Shown in pieces: positions 7,686 through 17,294 of a DNA stretch of 40,906 bases. A model generated the notes under the pieces. That model was not told the DNA's origin and made no database searches. It worked only from the letters and a program-made list of their open reading frames with translations. The DNA comes from Alphaproteobacteria bacterium. GTDB taxonomy: Bacteria; Pseudomonadota; Alphaproteobacteria; Rhizobiales; Hyphomicrobiaceae. Position numbers and translations under genes: made by a program. The stretch covers positions 1 through 40,906 of the forward strand of contig JAGVSR010000099.1 in the NCBI GenBank assembly GCA_019137195.1, in the 5' to 3' direction. How positions within the stretch are numbered: the first letter of the stretch is position 1; each line of letters opens with the position of its first letter.

Positions 7686-8352
7686 CGCCCCGGCCGCGGC
7701 AGAAGAGTTGGAGCGCGTCTTCCGGCGCATCCACGAGACACGCATGGACGGCGTACCGATCTTGAACCCGCAGCTCCAGGTCGAAGTCGTCGGCGTGCGG
7801 AGTTGGAACGGCTGCTCGCTCGCCGTGCTGGTCACGCCTTGGTTCATTAATCTGATGCTGCTGCCTGCGACGGTTGAGCAGGCCGCAGCCTTCGCGGCTC
7901 TCCCCCTCGGGACGAAGCAGCTGCACCGCCTCCCCGCCGGCCGATTCGAGTTCATCGTCGGCGAGGAGGCAGATCTCGGCCGCTACGAGATGTGCTCGCT
8001 GTTCTCCCCCGTGCTCGAGTTCGAGAGCCAGGAGGCGGCGCGCCTCGCGGCTGCCGCCGCGCTCGAGGCACTGTTCGATGCGAGCCTCGATCCTGCTTCC
8101 GGGGCCGACGAGCCTGCCCGCACTGATGCGGCCCGATCTGTCGATGGAACGACGCCTGCCGCCTCGGCGGCAGGAGAGAACGACGTCGGGGACAGGGATC
8201 TGACCTCAAGTGCGACACGTCATCCGGAGCTCCCGCCATCCCCGACAGCGCCCCAAATGGGCGAGCGGGGGGCCGCATCGTCGCTGCCGGCGCTTCCGTC
8301 ACGCCGCGGTTTCCTGACAGGACGTCTGCAGCCGCGGGAGGGATCGCGCTGA
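7678..8352 (+). CDS. hupJ: HupJ/HybE-family Tat-proofreading hydrogenase chaperone
   Basis: The 224-residue protein contains the HybE/HupJ core at about residues 10-145 (GVPILNPQL, then WNGCSLAVLVTPWFINLML, then GEEADLGRYEMCSLFSP). HybE binds the Tat signal of its hydrogenase small subunit and holds back export until maturation ends. After the core comes a roughly 60-residue Ala/Pro/Ser/Asp-rich linker and a C-terminal SRRGFLTG (8299-8322) that resembles the Tat motif SRRSFLKF of HupS. I chose the ATG at 7678, overlapping hupI; the frame is open further upstream, but that part is a shadow of hupI. Confidence 0.88.
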   Translation: MPDAPAAAEELERVFRRIHETRMDGVPILNPQLQVEVVGVRSWNGCSLAVLVTPWFINLMLLPATVEQAAAFAALPLGTKQLHRLPAGRFEFIVGEEADLGRYEMCSLFSPVLEFESQEAARLAAAAALEALFDASLDPASGADEPARTDAARSVDGTTPAASAAGENDVGDRDLTSSATRHPELPPSPTAPQMGERGAASSLPALPSRRGFLTGRLQPREGSR

Positions 8353-9536
8353 TGGGCGTCGAGGGCCGCCTCACCATCGGTCTCGAGCGCCGTGCCGACG
8401 GAAGTGGACACGCACGCATTGTGTCCAGCCGCCCTGTTGGCATGACCCGCTCCTTTGCAGGCAAGTCCGTTGAGGACGTGATCAGGACCGTGCCACTCCT
8501 GTTCAGCGTCTGCGGCATGGCCCAGGGGACGGCGGCGGTCGAGGCTGCCGAGCAGGCGCTGGGTCACGATGTCTCGATGCCGGTGCGGCGGGCCCGCAGG
8601 CTCCTGGTCCTGGCCGAGACGATGCGCGAGCACCTACTGCGTATCGCCGCCGATGGCTCGCGCCTCCTAGGCATTCCGACAGCCCCGGAGACGACCCTCC
8701 AGATCATGCGTACCTTCGATGCCTTGAGGCGGGCCATCAACCCGGAACGTCGCGCGCTCGAGGTTGGCGCCAGCCTCCCTTGCGATCTGCCGTTGATCGA
8801 CCCGGCTATCGAAGCTGCCCGGTCGGTCATCGAGGATATCGTCACTGGCGAGCCGATCGAGCGTTTTGCGGCCCGCACAGATCCTGATGCGCTCTCCGCA
8901 TGGCACGGCATGTGCGCAACGGCGGCGCAGCAGCTCGTCGATCGTGTCGTCGTGTGCGGCTGGACCGGGTCCGGATGCGTCGAGACAGCCTTTCTTCCCG
9001 GCGTCGGCGGGAGCGCACTCGCCTCCCGGCTGCTCGACGGCGACGACGTCGAGGCCTTCGCTCGCCGTCCAACCTGGGGCGGCGCTCCGCGCGAGACGAC
9101 GGCACTCAGCCGTGAGAGCGAAACCCCGATGGTGCGCGCGTTCGCCCCCAATCGGCGGCACGGCCTGCTGTCGAGGCTGATGGCCCGTATTGTCGAGGTG
9201 GTCTCGGTCCCCGAGCGCATGGTGCAAATCGCGAAGGACACCGTACCCGACGATTTCCCGGGCGCCGACCTCAGCGCCTCGTCGCCGAAGCCGGGTCGTG
9301 GGATCGCATGCGTCGAGGCCGCACGCGGCCGGCTCGTTCACGCCGTCGAGGTCGAAGACGACCGGATCGCGCGGTACGCCATTCTGGCGCCGACCGAATG
9401 GAACTTCCACCCCGAGGGCGTGGCTGCTCGCGGCCTCGCGGTCATCGCGTCCGGCGGTGACAGCGTGCGCGAGCAGGCCCACCTCTTCGTCGCCGCGCTC
9501 GACCCCTGCGTCGCCTACGATCTCGAGGTGGCCTGA
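8352..9536 (+). CDS. hupK: HupK, large-subunit-like hydrogenase scaffold
   Basis: This 394-residue paralogue of the large subunit is thought to act as a scaffold for Fe(CN)2CO assembly before transfer to HupL. Remnants of the large-subunit motifs are visible: FSVCGMAQG (about residue 56) in place of RICGVC, and LDPCVAYD near the C-terminus, which keeps DPC but lacks the second cysteine and the terminal His. It also keeps a large-subunit-like [11 protein letters not shown] segment. There is no cleavable tail. The ATG overlaps the hupJ TGA, and the TGA overlaps hypA. Confidence 0.9.
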   Translation: MGVEGRLTIGLERRADGSGHARIVSSRPVGMTRSFAGKSVEDVIRTVPLLFSVCGMAQGTAAVEAAEQALGHDVSMPVRRARRLLVLAETMREHLLRIAADGSRLLGIPTAPETTLQIMRTFDALRRAINPERRALEVGASLPCDLPLIDPAIEAARSVIEDIVTGEPIERFAARTDPDALSAWHGMCATAAQQLVDRVVVCGWTGSGCVETAFLPGVGGSALASRLLDGDDVEAFARRPTWGGAPRETTALSRESETPMVRAFAPNRRHGLLSRLMARIVEVVSVPERMVQIAKDTVPDDFPGADLSASSPKPGRGIACVEAARGRLVHAVEVEDDRIARYAILAPTEWNFHPEGVAARGLAVIASGGDSVREQAHLFVAALDPCVAYDLEVA

Positions 9537-9877
9537 TGCACGAGATGGCCATATCGGAAAGCATCCTCGGCATCCTCGAGGACGAGGCGCGCCGCCAGAG
9601 CTACCGCCGCGTGAAGAAGGTGTGGCTCGAGATCGGACCCTTTGCAGGCATCGAGACCGAGGCCCTGCGCTTCACGTTCGACGTGGTGACCAAGGGCACG
9701 CTCGCCGACAGTGCCGCCCTGGAGATCGTGGCGACGGATGCGCGCGCCTGGTGCCTGCCGTGCGAACGCAGTGTCGAGATCGCTCAGCGCTTCGATTGTT
9801 GTCCGATCTGCGGCGGTCATCAGCTGCAGATGACGTCGGGCGACGAGATGCGGATCAAGGAATTGGAGGTCGAGTGA
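9536..9877 (+). CDS. hypA: Nickel metallochaperone HypA
   Basis: This 113-residue protein delivers nickel to the large subunit together with HypB. The N-terminal [10 protein letters not shown] contains the nickel-binding Met-His-Glu, and the zinc site is built from CLPC and CPICG in the C-terminal half. Its length is normal for HypA. It overlaps the hupK stop by one base, and its own stop overlaps the hypB ATG. Confidence 0.97.
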   Translation: MHEMAISESILGILEDEARRQSYRRVKKVWLEIGPFAGIETEALRFTFDVVTKGTLADSAALEIVATDARAWCLPCERSVEIAQRFDCCPICGGHQLQMTSGDEMRIKELEVE

Positions 9878-10893
9878 TGTGTACGGTTTGTGGCTGCGGC
9901 TCGGGTGAGACGAGAATTGAGAGCGCAGAAAAGTCCAATGGAAAGTCCCGATCTGCGGGTGGCCTTTTTTTGACCAACGCGCATGTCCACGCGGCCGACC
10001 AGGCGCACGAGCACGTGCATGCCGACGGCACGCGTCATAGCCATGGACACGCTCATAGCCACCCGCACGACCACGATCATGCACATGCCGACGCCACCGG
10101 CGCAGACGCGCACGAATACCATCGCCATGATCTCGGCCTGATCGACTATGGCCAGGGCCCGGCGCGGGCGCATGCGCCGGGTCTCACCCAGGCGCGCATG
10201 GTCCAGATCGAGCAGGACATTCTGGGCAAGAACAACGCCTATGCGGCGGCCAACCGGGCCTTCCTAGATCAGCGCGGCATCCTGGCCTTGAACCTCGTCT
10301 CGAGCCCTGGCTCCGGCAAGACGACGCTGCTGGTCAAGCTGATCGAGCGCCTCCATGGCAGACTAGCGGTGGCCGTGATCGAGGGCGATCAGCAGACGTC
10401 CAACGACGCCGAGCGAGTCCGTGCGACCGGCGCGCCGGCCATCCAGGTCAACACCGGCAAGGGCTGCCACCTCGACGCGCATATGGTCGGCCACGCGATC
10501 GAGCATCTGGCGCCGAAGGACGGCAGCGTTCTCTTCATCGAGAACGTCGGCAATCTCGTCTGTCCAGCCGCTTTCGATCTCGGGGAAGCGCACAAGGTCG
10601 TCATCCTGTCGGTGACGGAAGGCGAGGACAAGCCGCTCAAATATCCGGACATGTTCGCTGCCGCGGGTCTCATGGTGCTGTCCAAGACCGATCTTCTGCC
10701 GCACCTCGACTTCGACGTCGGCGCGGCCATCGCCAACGCACGAAAGGTCAACCCGTCGATCAAGGTGCTGCCGGTCTCGGCAAGAACGGGGGACGGGCTC
10801 GACTCGCTCGCTCAATGGATCATGGCGGCGCGCACCATGTCGTTCCCCGCTCATCCGGCACCCGCCGCGGCGGCCTTGGTCCAAGGAGGCTGA
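9877..10893 (+). CDS. hypB: Nickel-inserting GTPase HypB with His-rich storage region
   Basis: The 338-residue GTPase inserts nickel with HypA. The N-terminus reads MCTVCGCG, the CxxCxC high-affinity nickel site. A histidine-rich stretch follows, with 17 His in about 49 residues (roughly residues 35-85), as in rhizobial HypB proteins that store nickel. The P-loop SSPGSGKTT lies near residue 143. Other G-protein and metal motifs include [32 protein letters not shown] and SKTDLLP. The ATG at 9877 is preceded by GGAGGT and overlaps the hypA stop; the longer open frame upstream is a shadow of hupK and hypA. Confidence 0.97.
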   Translation: MCTVCGCGSGETRIESAEKSNGKSRSAGGLFLTNAHVHAADQAHEHVHADGTRHSHGHAHSHPHDHDHAHADATGADAHEYHRHDLGLIDYGQGPARAHAPGLTQARMVQIEQDILGKNNAYAAANRAFLDQRGILALNLVSSPGSGKTTLLVKLIERLHGRLAVAVIEGDQQTSNDAERVRATGAPAIQVNTGKGCHLDAHMVGHAIEHLAPKDGSVLFIENVGNLVCPAAFDLGEAHKVVILSVTEGEDKPLKYPDMFAAAGLMVLSKTDLLPHLDFDVGAAIANARKVNPSIKVLPVSARTGDGLDSLAQWIMAARTMSFPAHPAPAAAALVQGG

Positions 10894-10896
10894 GCC

Positions 10897-11139
10897 ATGT
10901 GTCTTGCGCTTCCTGCCGAGGTCGTGTCGCTCGATGCCGAGAAGGAGACCGCAGTCGTTGCCCTCGGTCCTGTGAAGAAGGAGATCTCCGTTGCCCTCGT
11001 CGATGAGCTGAGGATCGGCGACTACGTGCTCGTGCATGTCGGATTCGCCCTACACAAGCTCTCCCCCGAGGAGGCGGCGCGCACGCTCGACCTGATACGG
11101 GACGCAGGCGAGGATCCGCACGAGGAGTTCGCGGCATGA
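10897..11139 (+). CDS. hypC: Hydrogenase maturation chaperone HypC
   Basis: The 80-residue protein starts MCLALPAEV; Cys2 carries the Fe(CN)2CO moiety together with HypD. Its size and the DYVLVHVGFALHKL segment are canonical HypC. It differs from the longer paralogue hupF at 5815. An AAGGAGG ribosome site overlaps the end of hypB, and the stop overlaps the hypD ATG (ATGA). Confidence 0.96.
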   Translation: MCLALPAEVVSLDAEKETAVVALGPVKKEISVALVDELRIGDYVLVHVGFALHKLSPEEAARTLDLIRDAGEDPHEEFAA

Positions 11140-12314
11140 AGTACGTCGATGAGTATAGGGACGGCGATCTCGCCAGGAAGCTCGCGGCCACGATCGCGCG
11201 CGAGGCCAACACCGGGCGCAGCTATCACATCATGGAGTTCTGCGGCGGGCACACGCATGCCATATTCCGCTACGGTGTGCAGGATCTGATGCCGGAGAAC
11301 GTCCGCTTCGTGCATGGCCCCGGCTGCCCGGTCTGCGTGCTGCCGATCGGACGTATCGACAACGCCATCGAGCTTGCGGAGAAGCACGGGGCAACCGTCT
11401 GCACCTACGGCGATATGATGCGTGTGCCGGCCTCTGAGCGCAGAAGCCTCATCAAGGCTAAGGCCGACGGGGCCGACATCCGCATGGTGTACTCGATCCG
11501 TGACGCGCTGAAGATCGCTCGCGAGACGCCCGGCCGTGAAGTCGTCTTCTTCGCCATCGGCTTCGAAACGACGACGCCGCCCACCGCGGTCGCCATCCTG
11601 GAGGCCGAGCGCGAGCGCCTCGAGAACTTCAGCGTGTTCTGCAACCACGTGCTGACGCCGGCCGCCGTAGCTCACATTCTCTCGTCTCCCGAGGTGCAGG
11701 ACCATCGCACGGTCGCCATCGACGCCTTTCTCGGCCCCTCGCACGTCTCGTCCGTCATCGGCAGCCGTCCCTACGAGGCGGCAGCCGAGCACTTCCGGCG
11801 CCCGGTCGTGATTGCCGGCTTCGAGCCATTGGATGTGATGCAGGCGACGCTGATGGTCATCCGGCAGTTGAACGAAGGCCGGCACGAGGTCGAGAACGAG
11901 TACGTGCGCGTCGTCACGCGCGAGGGCAACGTCAAGGCGCAGGCTCTCGTCGCCGAGGTTCTTGAGATGCGCGAGACCTTCGAGTGGCGTGGCCTCGGGG
12001 AGGTGCCGAACAGCGCGCTCAGGATCCGTGATCGGTTTGCCGCGTTCGACGCCGAGCGTCGCTTCGCCGTCACGACCCGCAAGGTGCGCGACGCCAAGAG
12101 CTGCGAATGCCCGTCGATCCTGCGCGGTGCCAAGCGTCCGACCGACTGCAAGTTGTTCGGCACTGTCTGCACGCCCGAGAATCCGATCGGCTCGTGCATG
12201 GTCTCCTCCGAAGGCGCGTGTGCAGCCTACTATAGCTACGGCCGCTTCCGTGGCAGCGATGCCGGCGGAGCCGGCAAGGGCGTCCCGGCCACAACGCAGG
12301 AGGCTGCCGAATGA
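11136..12314 (+). CDS. hypD: Hydrogenase maturation Fe-S protein HypD
   Basis: The 392-residue scaffold is where cyanide and CO ligands are placed on iron. Conserved motifs are EFCGGHTH (Cys36), GPGCPVCVLP (Cys64, Cys67), the GFETTTPP loop, and a C-terminal [4Fe-4S] site (CECP near residue 326, followed by DCKLFGTVC and GSCMVSSEGAC). It overlaps hypC and hypE by four bases each, so the three are probably translationally coupled. Confidence 0.97.
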   Translation: MKYVDEYRDGDLARKLAATIAREANTGRSYHIMEFCGGHTHAIFRYGVQDLMPENVRFVHGPGCPVCVLPIGRIDNAIELAEKHGATVCTYGDMMRVPASERRSLIKAKADGADIRMVYSIRDALKIARETPGREVVFFAIGFETTTPPTAVAILEAERERLENFSVFCNHVLTPAAVAHILSSPEVQDHRTVAIDAFLGPSHVSSVIGSRPYEAAAEHFRRPVVIAGFEPLDVMQATLMVIRQLNEGRHEVENEYVRVVTREGNVKAQALVAEVLEMRETFEWRGLGEVPNSALRIRDRFAAFDAERRFAVTTRKVRDAKSCECPSILRGAKRPTDCKLFGTVCTPENPIGSCMVSSEGACAAYYSYGRFRGSDAGGAGKGVPATTQEAAE

Positions 12315-13357
12315 CCATGATGGGACGTTTCGCGTGCCGTCTCGACGTCAAGGCCGGCACGGTCGACATGACCCACGGCGCCGGCGGCCGAGCTACGCAC
12401 CAGCTCGTCACCGAGCTTTTCGCGCGCCACCTCGACAATGCGCTGCTCGCCCAAGGCAACGACGGGGCCGCCTTCGACGTGCCGACAGGACGAATGGTGG
12501 TGAGCACGGACGGTCATGTCGTCTCGCCGCTCTTCTTTCCCGGAGGCGATATAGGCTCCCTCGCTGTCCACGGCACCATCAACGACGTCGCCATGATGGG
12601 TGCCCGCCCGCTGGCGCTGGCCGCCGGTTTCATCATCGAGGAGGGCTTCCCGCTCGCCGATCTGGAGCGTGTCGTCGTCAGCATGGCTGCCGCGGCGCGC
12701 GAGGCCGGCGTTCCGGTCGCGACCGGCGACACCAAGGTCGTCGAGAAGGGCAAGGGCGACGGTCTCTTCATCACCACGACCGGAATCGGCCTGGTGCCGC
12801 CGGGGGTCGACCCCTCGGGAGCAAAGGCGCGACCCGGCGACAAGGTGATCCTGTCGGGCACCATCGGCGATCACGGCGTAGCCATTCTATCGAAGCGTGC
12901 CGGCCTCGAGTTTGAGACCGAGATCCGCTCCGACACCGCGGCCCTCCATGGTCTCGTCGCCGCCATGCTCGATGCCGTGCCGGACATCCACTGCCTGCGC
13001 GATCCTACCCGCGGCGGCCTCGGGTCGACCTTGAACGAGATCGCCCAGCAGTCGCGCGCCGGCATGCGCCTCGACGAGGCGGCGATTCCGGTCTCGGCGG
13101 ATGTCCGCGCCGCCTGTGAGCTCCTGGGTCTCGATCCTCTCTATATGGCGAACGAGGGCAAGCTCGTGGCCATCTGCCCTGCCGATGCCGCCGGTCGCCT
13201 GCTCGCAGCCATGCGGGCGCATCCTCTCGGGCACGAGGCTGCGATCATCGGCGAGGTGGTGGCCGACGGCAACGGCTTCATCGAGATGGCGACGCTGTTC
13301 GGCGGGCGGCGCATCGTAGACTGGCTCAATGGCGAGCAGCTGCCGAGGATCTGCTGA
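12311..13357 (+). CDS. hypE: Carbamoyl dehydratase HypE
   Basis: The 348-residue PurM-like enzyme converts the S-carbamoyl group placed by HypF on its terminal cysteine into thiocyanate, the cyanide donor. The sequence ends PRIC with the required C-terminal Cys348. The N-terminal HGAGGRATH, the GNDGAAFD motif and GDTKVVEKGKGDG are typical. It overlaps hypD by four bases (ATGA). A 44-base gap separates it from hoxA, with no promoter or terminator visible, so readthrough into the regulators is likely. Confidence 0.97.
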   Translation: MTMMGRFACRLDVKAGTVDMTHGAGGRATHQLVTELFARHLDNALLAQGNDGAAFDVPTGRMVVSTDGHVVSPLFFPGGDIGSLAVHGTINDVAMMGARPLALAAGFIIEEGFPLADLERVVVSMAAAAREAGVPVATGDTKVVEKGKGDGLFITTTGIGLVPPGVDPSGAKARPGDKVILSGTIGDHGVAILSKRAGLEFETEIRSDTAALHGLVAAMLDAVPDIHCLRDPTRGGLGSTLNEIAQQSRAGMRLDEAAIPVSADVRAACELLGLDPLYMANEGKLVAICPADAAGRLLAAMRAHPLGHEAAIIGEVVADGNGFIEMATLFGGRRIVDWLNGEQLPRIC

Positions 13358-13401
13358 CCATTCCATGAACGAGACGCACTCTGCGGGAAGAGAGTTACGT
13401 C

Positions 13402-14889
13402 ATGACAAGCCTGCCGACTATCCTGATCGTCGACGACGAGCAGCGGAGCCTCGAGAGCCTCGAGCGCATCCTGGAGGATTGCTTCGATGTCGAGACCGCA
13501 ACAAGCGCTGAGGAGGCAGAAGCCATTCTCGAGCGCGCATGGGTGCAGGTCATCCTCTGCGATCAGCGCATGCCACATGCCTCGGGCGTCGAGTTCCTGA
13601 AGACGGTACGCGATCGCTGGCCGGAGGTCGTGCGCATGATCATCTCGGGCTACACCGACAGCGAGGACATCATCCGCTCCATCAACGAGGCCGGCATCTA
13701 TCAGTACGTGACCAAGCCTTGGCAGCCGGAGAGTCTCATTCTCACGCTCAAGAACGCTGTGCGCCTGTTCGACCTGCAGCGGCAGAACGAGCTTCTCGCG
13801 GTCGAGCTCAAGATGAGCGCCGAGCGTGCCGAAAGCGTGATCACGGGCAAGAAGCGCGAGCTCAAGCAGCACTACCAGCACGAGGACGGCATCATCCGGT
13901 GCGACGACAGCCCGATGAACGACGTGTGCGACCGCGTCGCCCGCATCGCGCCCTATGACGTATCGGTGCTGGTCACGGGTGAATCGGGCACCGGCAAGGA
14001 GCTGATCGCTCGCTCGCTGCATTACAACAGCTTGCGCTGGAACAAGCCGTTCGTGGTCGAGAACTGCGCCGCCATGCCGGGCGAGCTTCTTGAGAGTGAG
14101 CTCTTCGGTCACAAGCGCGGCGCCTTCACCGGCGCCGTCGAGGACCACATCGGCCTCTTCCAGCGGGCCGACGGCGGCACCGTGTTCCTGGACGAGATCG
14201 GCGAGGTGTCGCCCGCCTTCCAAGTGAAGCTGCTTCGCGTGCTGCAGGAGGGCGAGATCCGTCCTGTCGGTAGCCGGCAGACACGCAAAGTCGACATCCG
14301 CGTCATCGCCGCGACCAACAAGGATCTGGAGGCCGAGGTTCGGGCTGGCCGCTTCCGGGAGGACCTCTACTATCGCCTGTCGGCCGTCACCATGCACATT
14401 CCCGCGCTGCGCGACCGCCGGGTCGACATACCCCTTCTGGCTCGCGTTCTGCTCGACAAGGCACAAAAGCAGCTCGGCAAGACCGTCCGCGGCCTTTCGG
14501 AGGAGGCCATTGCGTGTATGATGTCGTATCATTGGCCCGGCAACGTGCGCGAGCTGCAGAACGAGATTCAGCAGCTCCTGGTCATGGGGCCCGACAAGGG
14601 GGAGATCGGCGCCGACCTCCTGTCGCAGAGGATCTTGAGGGCCGCACCCGGTGACGACGACGACGCGATCGACCTCATCGGCTCGCTCGACGGTACGCTC
14701 CGGGAGCGCGTGGAGACGGTCGAGTCGCGCATCATTCGCGAGACGCTGATCCGCCATCGGTGGAACAAGAGCCGCGCGGCCAAGGAGCTGGGATTGTCGC
14801 GCGTCGGCTTGAGAAGCAAGCTCGAGCGCTACGGCCTCGAGAAGATCGAAGGGCTCAATGCGGAAGGCAGGCGCAAGGCGGTGGTCTGA
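13402..14889 (+). CDS. hoxA: NtrC-family sigma-54 activator HoxA/HupR
   Basis: The 495-residue response regulator has an N-terminal receiver (VDDE at 10-13, phosphoacceptor Asp54 in CDQRMP, Lys in TKPWQP), a central AAA+ domain (Walker A GESGTGKE near residue 193, an intact GAFTGA loop near residue 240 that contacts sigma-54, and FLDEIGEV), and a C-terminal Fis-type helix-turn-helix ([16 protein letters not shown], about residues 459-474). HoxA/HupR activates hup promoters through RpoN; in several relatives the unphosphorylated form is the active one. Its targets here are presumably the two -24/-12 promoters before hupS and hupD. It lies directly upstream of its partner kinase hupT. Confidence 0.95.
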   Translation: MTSLPTILIVDDEQRSLESLERILEDCFDVETATSAEEAEAILERAWVQVILCDQRMPHASGVEFLKTVRDRWPEVVRMIISGYTDSEDIIRSINEAGIYQYVTKPWQPESLILTLKNAVRLFDLQRQNELLAVELKMSAERAESVITGKKRELKQHYQHEDGIIRCDDSPMNDVCDRVARIAPYDVSVLVTGESGTGKELIARSLHYNSLRWNKPFVVENCAAMPGELLESELFGHKRGAFTGAVEDHIGLFQRADGGTVFLDEIGEVSPAFQVKLLRVLQEGEIRPVGSRQTRKVDIRVIAATNKDLEAEVRAGRFREDLYYRLSAVTMHIPALRDRRVDIPLLARVLLDKAQKQLGKTVRGLSEEAIACMMSYHWPGNVRELQNEIQQLLVMGPDKGEIGADLLSQRILRAAPGDDDDAIDLIGSLDGTLRERVETVESRIIRETLIRHRWNKSRAAKELGLSRVGLRSKLERYGLEKIEGLNAEGRRKAVV

Positions 14890-14902
14890 GGGAGAGCCGG
14901 CG

Positions 14903-16276
14903 ATGGACGGCGTCGCGCCTGCCGAGAAAGAACGGTCGCGTCACCTCATCGACGAGGCGGGCGTTGCGCAGGCCTTGGCATTGAACCCGGTGGGAGAGGA
15001 GGCCTGGATCGAGGTGATCCAGAAGATGGACGCGGTCTACGCCGACCTCGTCCACCACCAGGTTGAGCTCGAGCGCAAGAATGCCGAGCTGGAGGAGGCG
15101 CAACAGTTCATCGACGGCGTGCTTGCGGCCATGACCGACGTGCTCATCGTCTGCGATCGCCAAGGACGCATCGAGCGCGTCAACGCCGCTCTGGAGCAGG
15201 TGTCCGGATATGCGCAGAGGGTACTCACCGGCACGCCGCTTGCAGTCTTGTTTCCAAATCACGCCGAGGCTTTTGTCGACAAGCTTGCGGGTGGAACTCC
15301 GATCGCCGATCGCGAGATGACGCTGCTCGATTGCGCCGGCAGCCCCGTGCCGCTCTCCGTGAACTGCTCGGAGCGCCTCGACCACAAGGGCGCGCTGGCC
15401 GGCTTCGTGCTCATCGGCCGGCCGGTGGGCGAGCTGCGGCGCGCCTACGAGAGTCTCAACACGGCGCATAGCGAGCTGAGACAGGCTCAGCAGCAGCTCG
15501 TCGTGTCGGAGAAGATGGCGGCGCTGGGCCGCCTCGTCGCCGGCGTCGCTCACGAGCTCAACAACCCGATCAGCTTCGTATTCGGCAACATGCATGCCTT
15601 GAAGCGATACGGCGAACGGCTGACCGAGTATCTCGCGGCCATCGACAGCGGCATGAGTCCGGGCGATCTACAGGGGCTGCGGAGGCGTCTCAAGATCGAC
15701 CGCGTTCTGGCCGACATAGCTCCCCTCGTCGAGGGTACGCTCGAGGGCGCCGAGCGCGTGTCCGAGATTGTTCAGGACTTGAGGCGGTTCTCGAGTACGC
15801 AATCGGAGCCGTCCGAGGTCTACGACCTCGCGCGCGTCGTCCGCACGGCGGTGAGCTGGGTGATCAAGGCCTCGCGCGTGAAGCCTGAGGTGTTGTTCGA
15901 CATGCCGGAGACGCTCGAGATTGCCGGCCGCAAGGGTCCGGCCCACCAGATCATCGTCAACTTGGTGCAGAACGCCGTCGACGTGATGTCTGTCTGCGTT
16001 GACCCGACGCTGTGGATCGCGGTCGACGTGCTCCCGGACAGCGTCTCGATTCACGTCCGTGACAACGGCCCCGGCATACCCAGGGATGCGATCGCTCGCA
16101 TCTTCGAGCCCTTCTACACGACGAAGAAGATCGGCGAGGGCACCGGCCTCGGCCTCTACGTCAGTTACGGCCTCGCCGAGGAGATGGGTGGGGCGCTGAT
16201 GGTGGCCAACCACCACGACGGCGGGGCGCTGTTCACCCTGCGACTGCCCTTGAAGGACAAGCCGGATGCGGGATGA
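14903..16276 (+). CDS. hupT: H2-signalling histidine kinase HupT/HoxJ
   Basis: This 457-residue soluble kinase has an N-terminal coiled region, a PAS domain (about residues 65-175, which in this family contacts the H2 sensor), a HisKA domain with VAHELNNP (His217), and a HATPase domain with NLVQNAVD, DNGPGIP and GEGTGLGLYVS. No membrane segment is present. I chose the ATG at 14903 because GGGAG lies just upstream; the in-frame ATG at 14858 is inside hoxA and would overlap it. The C-terminus overlaps hupU by 11 bases. It is expected to signal between HupUV and HoxA. Confidence 0.93.
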   Translation: MDGVAPAEKERSRHLIDEAGVAQALALNPVGEEAWIEVIQKMDAVYADLVHHQVELERKNAELEEAQQFIDGVLAAMTDVLIVCDRQGRIERVNAALEQVSGYAQRVLTGTPLAVLFPNHAEAFVDKLAGGTPIADREMTLLDCAGSPVPLSVNCSERLDHKGALAGFVLIGRPVGELRRAYESLNTAHSELRQAQQQLVVSEKMAALGRLVAGVAHELNNPISFVFGNMHALKRYGERLTEYLAAIDSGMSPGDLQGLRRRLKIDRVLADIAPLVEGTLEGAERVSEIVQDLRRFSSTQSEPSEVYDLARVVRTAVSWVIKASRVKPEVLFDMPETLEIAGRKGPAHQIIVNLVQNAVDVMSVCVDPTLWIAVDVLPDSVSIHVRDNGPGIPRDAIARIFEPFYTTKKIGEGTGLGLYVSYGLAEEMGGALMVANHHDGGALFTLRLPLKDKPDAG

Positions 16277-17294
16277 TGTCGGAGTGCGGCCGGAGACGTC
16301 CTTGCTCTGGCTCCAGTCTGGAGGTTGCGGCGGTTGTACGCTGTCGCTGATCTGCGCCGAGCAGCCGGACTTCGTGTCAGCGCTCGAGATCGCCGGAATC
16401 CGCCTGCTCTGGCACCCGTCGTTGAGCGAGGCGACCGGTGCCGAGATGCAGACTGTCATCGACTGCGTGCTCGCGGGAGAGACGCCGCTCGACATTCTCT
16501 GCCTCGAAGGCGCAGTCATGCATGGGCCGTACGGCAGCGGCAGGTTCCACATGCATGCCGGTAGCGGCAAGCCGATGAAGGACGTCATCGCGGCGCTGGC
16601 GGAGCGGGCGGGGACCGTGATCGCGGTTGGTTCCTGCGCCGCGTTCGGCGGGGTGACTGGGGCCGGTCAGAACATCGCCGAGGCGACTGGCCTGGCGTTT
16701 GCCGGCCACGAGGCCGGTGGGCTGCTAGGAAGTGAATTTCGCGCGAAGAGCGGGCTGCCGGTCGTCAACATCTCGGGCTGTCCGATCCACCCGGACTGGG
16801 TGGTCGAAACGCTTCTCATGCTGGCCGCTGGTTCCCTCACGGCGGCCCACCTCGATGGCTTCGGTCGCCCGCGCTTCTACGCCAACCATCTCGTGCATCA
16901 CGGCTGCCCGAGGAACGAGTACTACGAGTACAAGGCAAGTGCCGAGCAGCTTTCCAATCTCGGCTGCCTCATGGAGCACCTGGGCTGCATGGCGACGCAG
17001 GTCCACGCCGATTGCAACATCAGACTTTGGAACGGCCAGGGCAGCTGCACGCGCGGCGGCTACCCCTGCATCTCCTGCACCGAGCCGGGCTTCGAGAATC
17101 CGACCCACGCCTTCCTGGAGACGCCGAAGCTGGCCGGGATCCCGGTCGGACTGCCGACCGACATGCCGAAAGCCTGGTTCGTCGCGCTCGCGGCGTTGTC
17201 GAAGGCGGCAACTCCTCATCGAGTAAAGAGCAACGCCGTGTCCGACACGATCGTCACCCCGCCGACCGGCCGCAAGGGGAAGAAGGGGCCATGA
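16266..17294 (+). CDS. hupU: Regulatory hydrogenase small subunit HupU/HoxB
   Basis: The 342-residue small subunit of the H2-sensing hydrogenase lacks a Tat signal, so it stays in the cytoplasm. Near the N-terminus it has GGCGGCTLS: only the CxxC pair of a normal [4Fe-4S] proximal cluster, unlike the CTCC of HupS. The downstream cysteine-rich motifs (GSCAAFGG, SGCPIHPDW, GCPRNEYYEY, CISCTEPGF) match HupU/HoxB. Together with HupV it detects H2 and signals to HupT. The ATG overlaps the hupT end by 11 bases, and the stop overlaps the hupV start by four. Confidence 0.95.
   Translation: MRDDVGVRPETSLLWLQSGGCGGCTLSLICAEQPDFVSALEIAGIRLLWHPSLSEATGAEMQTVIDCVLAGETPLDILCLEGAVMHGPYGSGRFHMHAGSGKPMKDVIAALAERAGTVIAVGSCAAFGGVTGAGQNIAEATGLAFAGHEAGGLLGSEFRAKSGLPVVNISGCPIHPDWVVETLLMLAAGSLTAAHLDGFGRPRFYANHLVHHGCPRNEYYEYKASAEQLSNLGCLMEHLGCMATQVHADCNIRLWNGQGSCTRGGYPCISCTEPGFENPTHAFLETPKLAGIPVGLPTDMPKAWFVALAALSKAATPHRVKSNAVSDTIVTPPTGRKGKKGP

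Noticed and set aside
8899-8914. TGGCACG-GCAT-GTGCG, a sigma-54-like -24/-12 spacing
   Set aside because: It is inside hupK, mismatches the -12 block and has no operon boundary after it; one such match is expected by chance in a GC-rich window.
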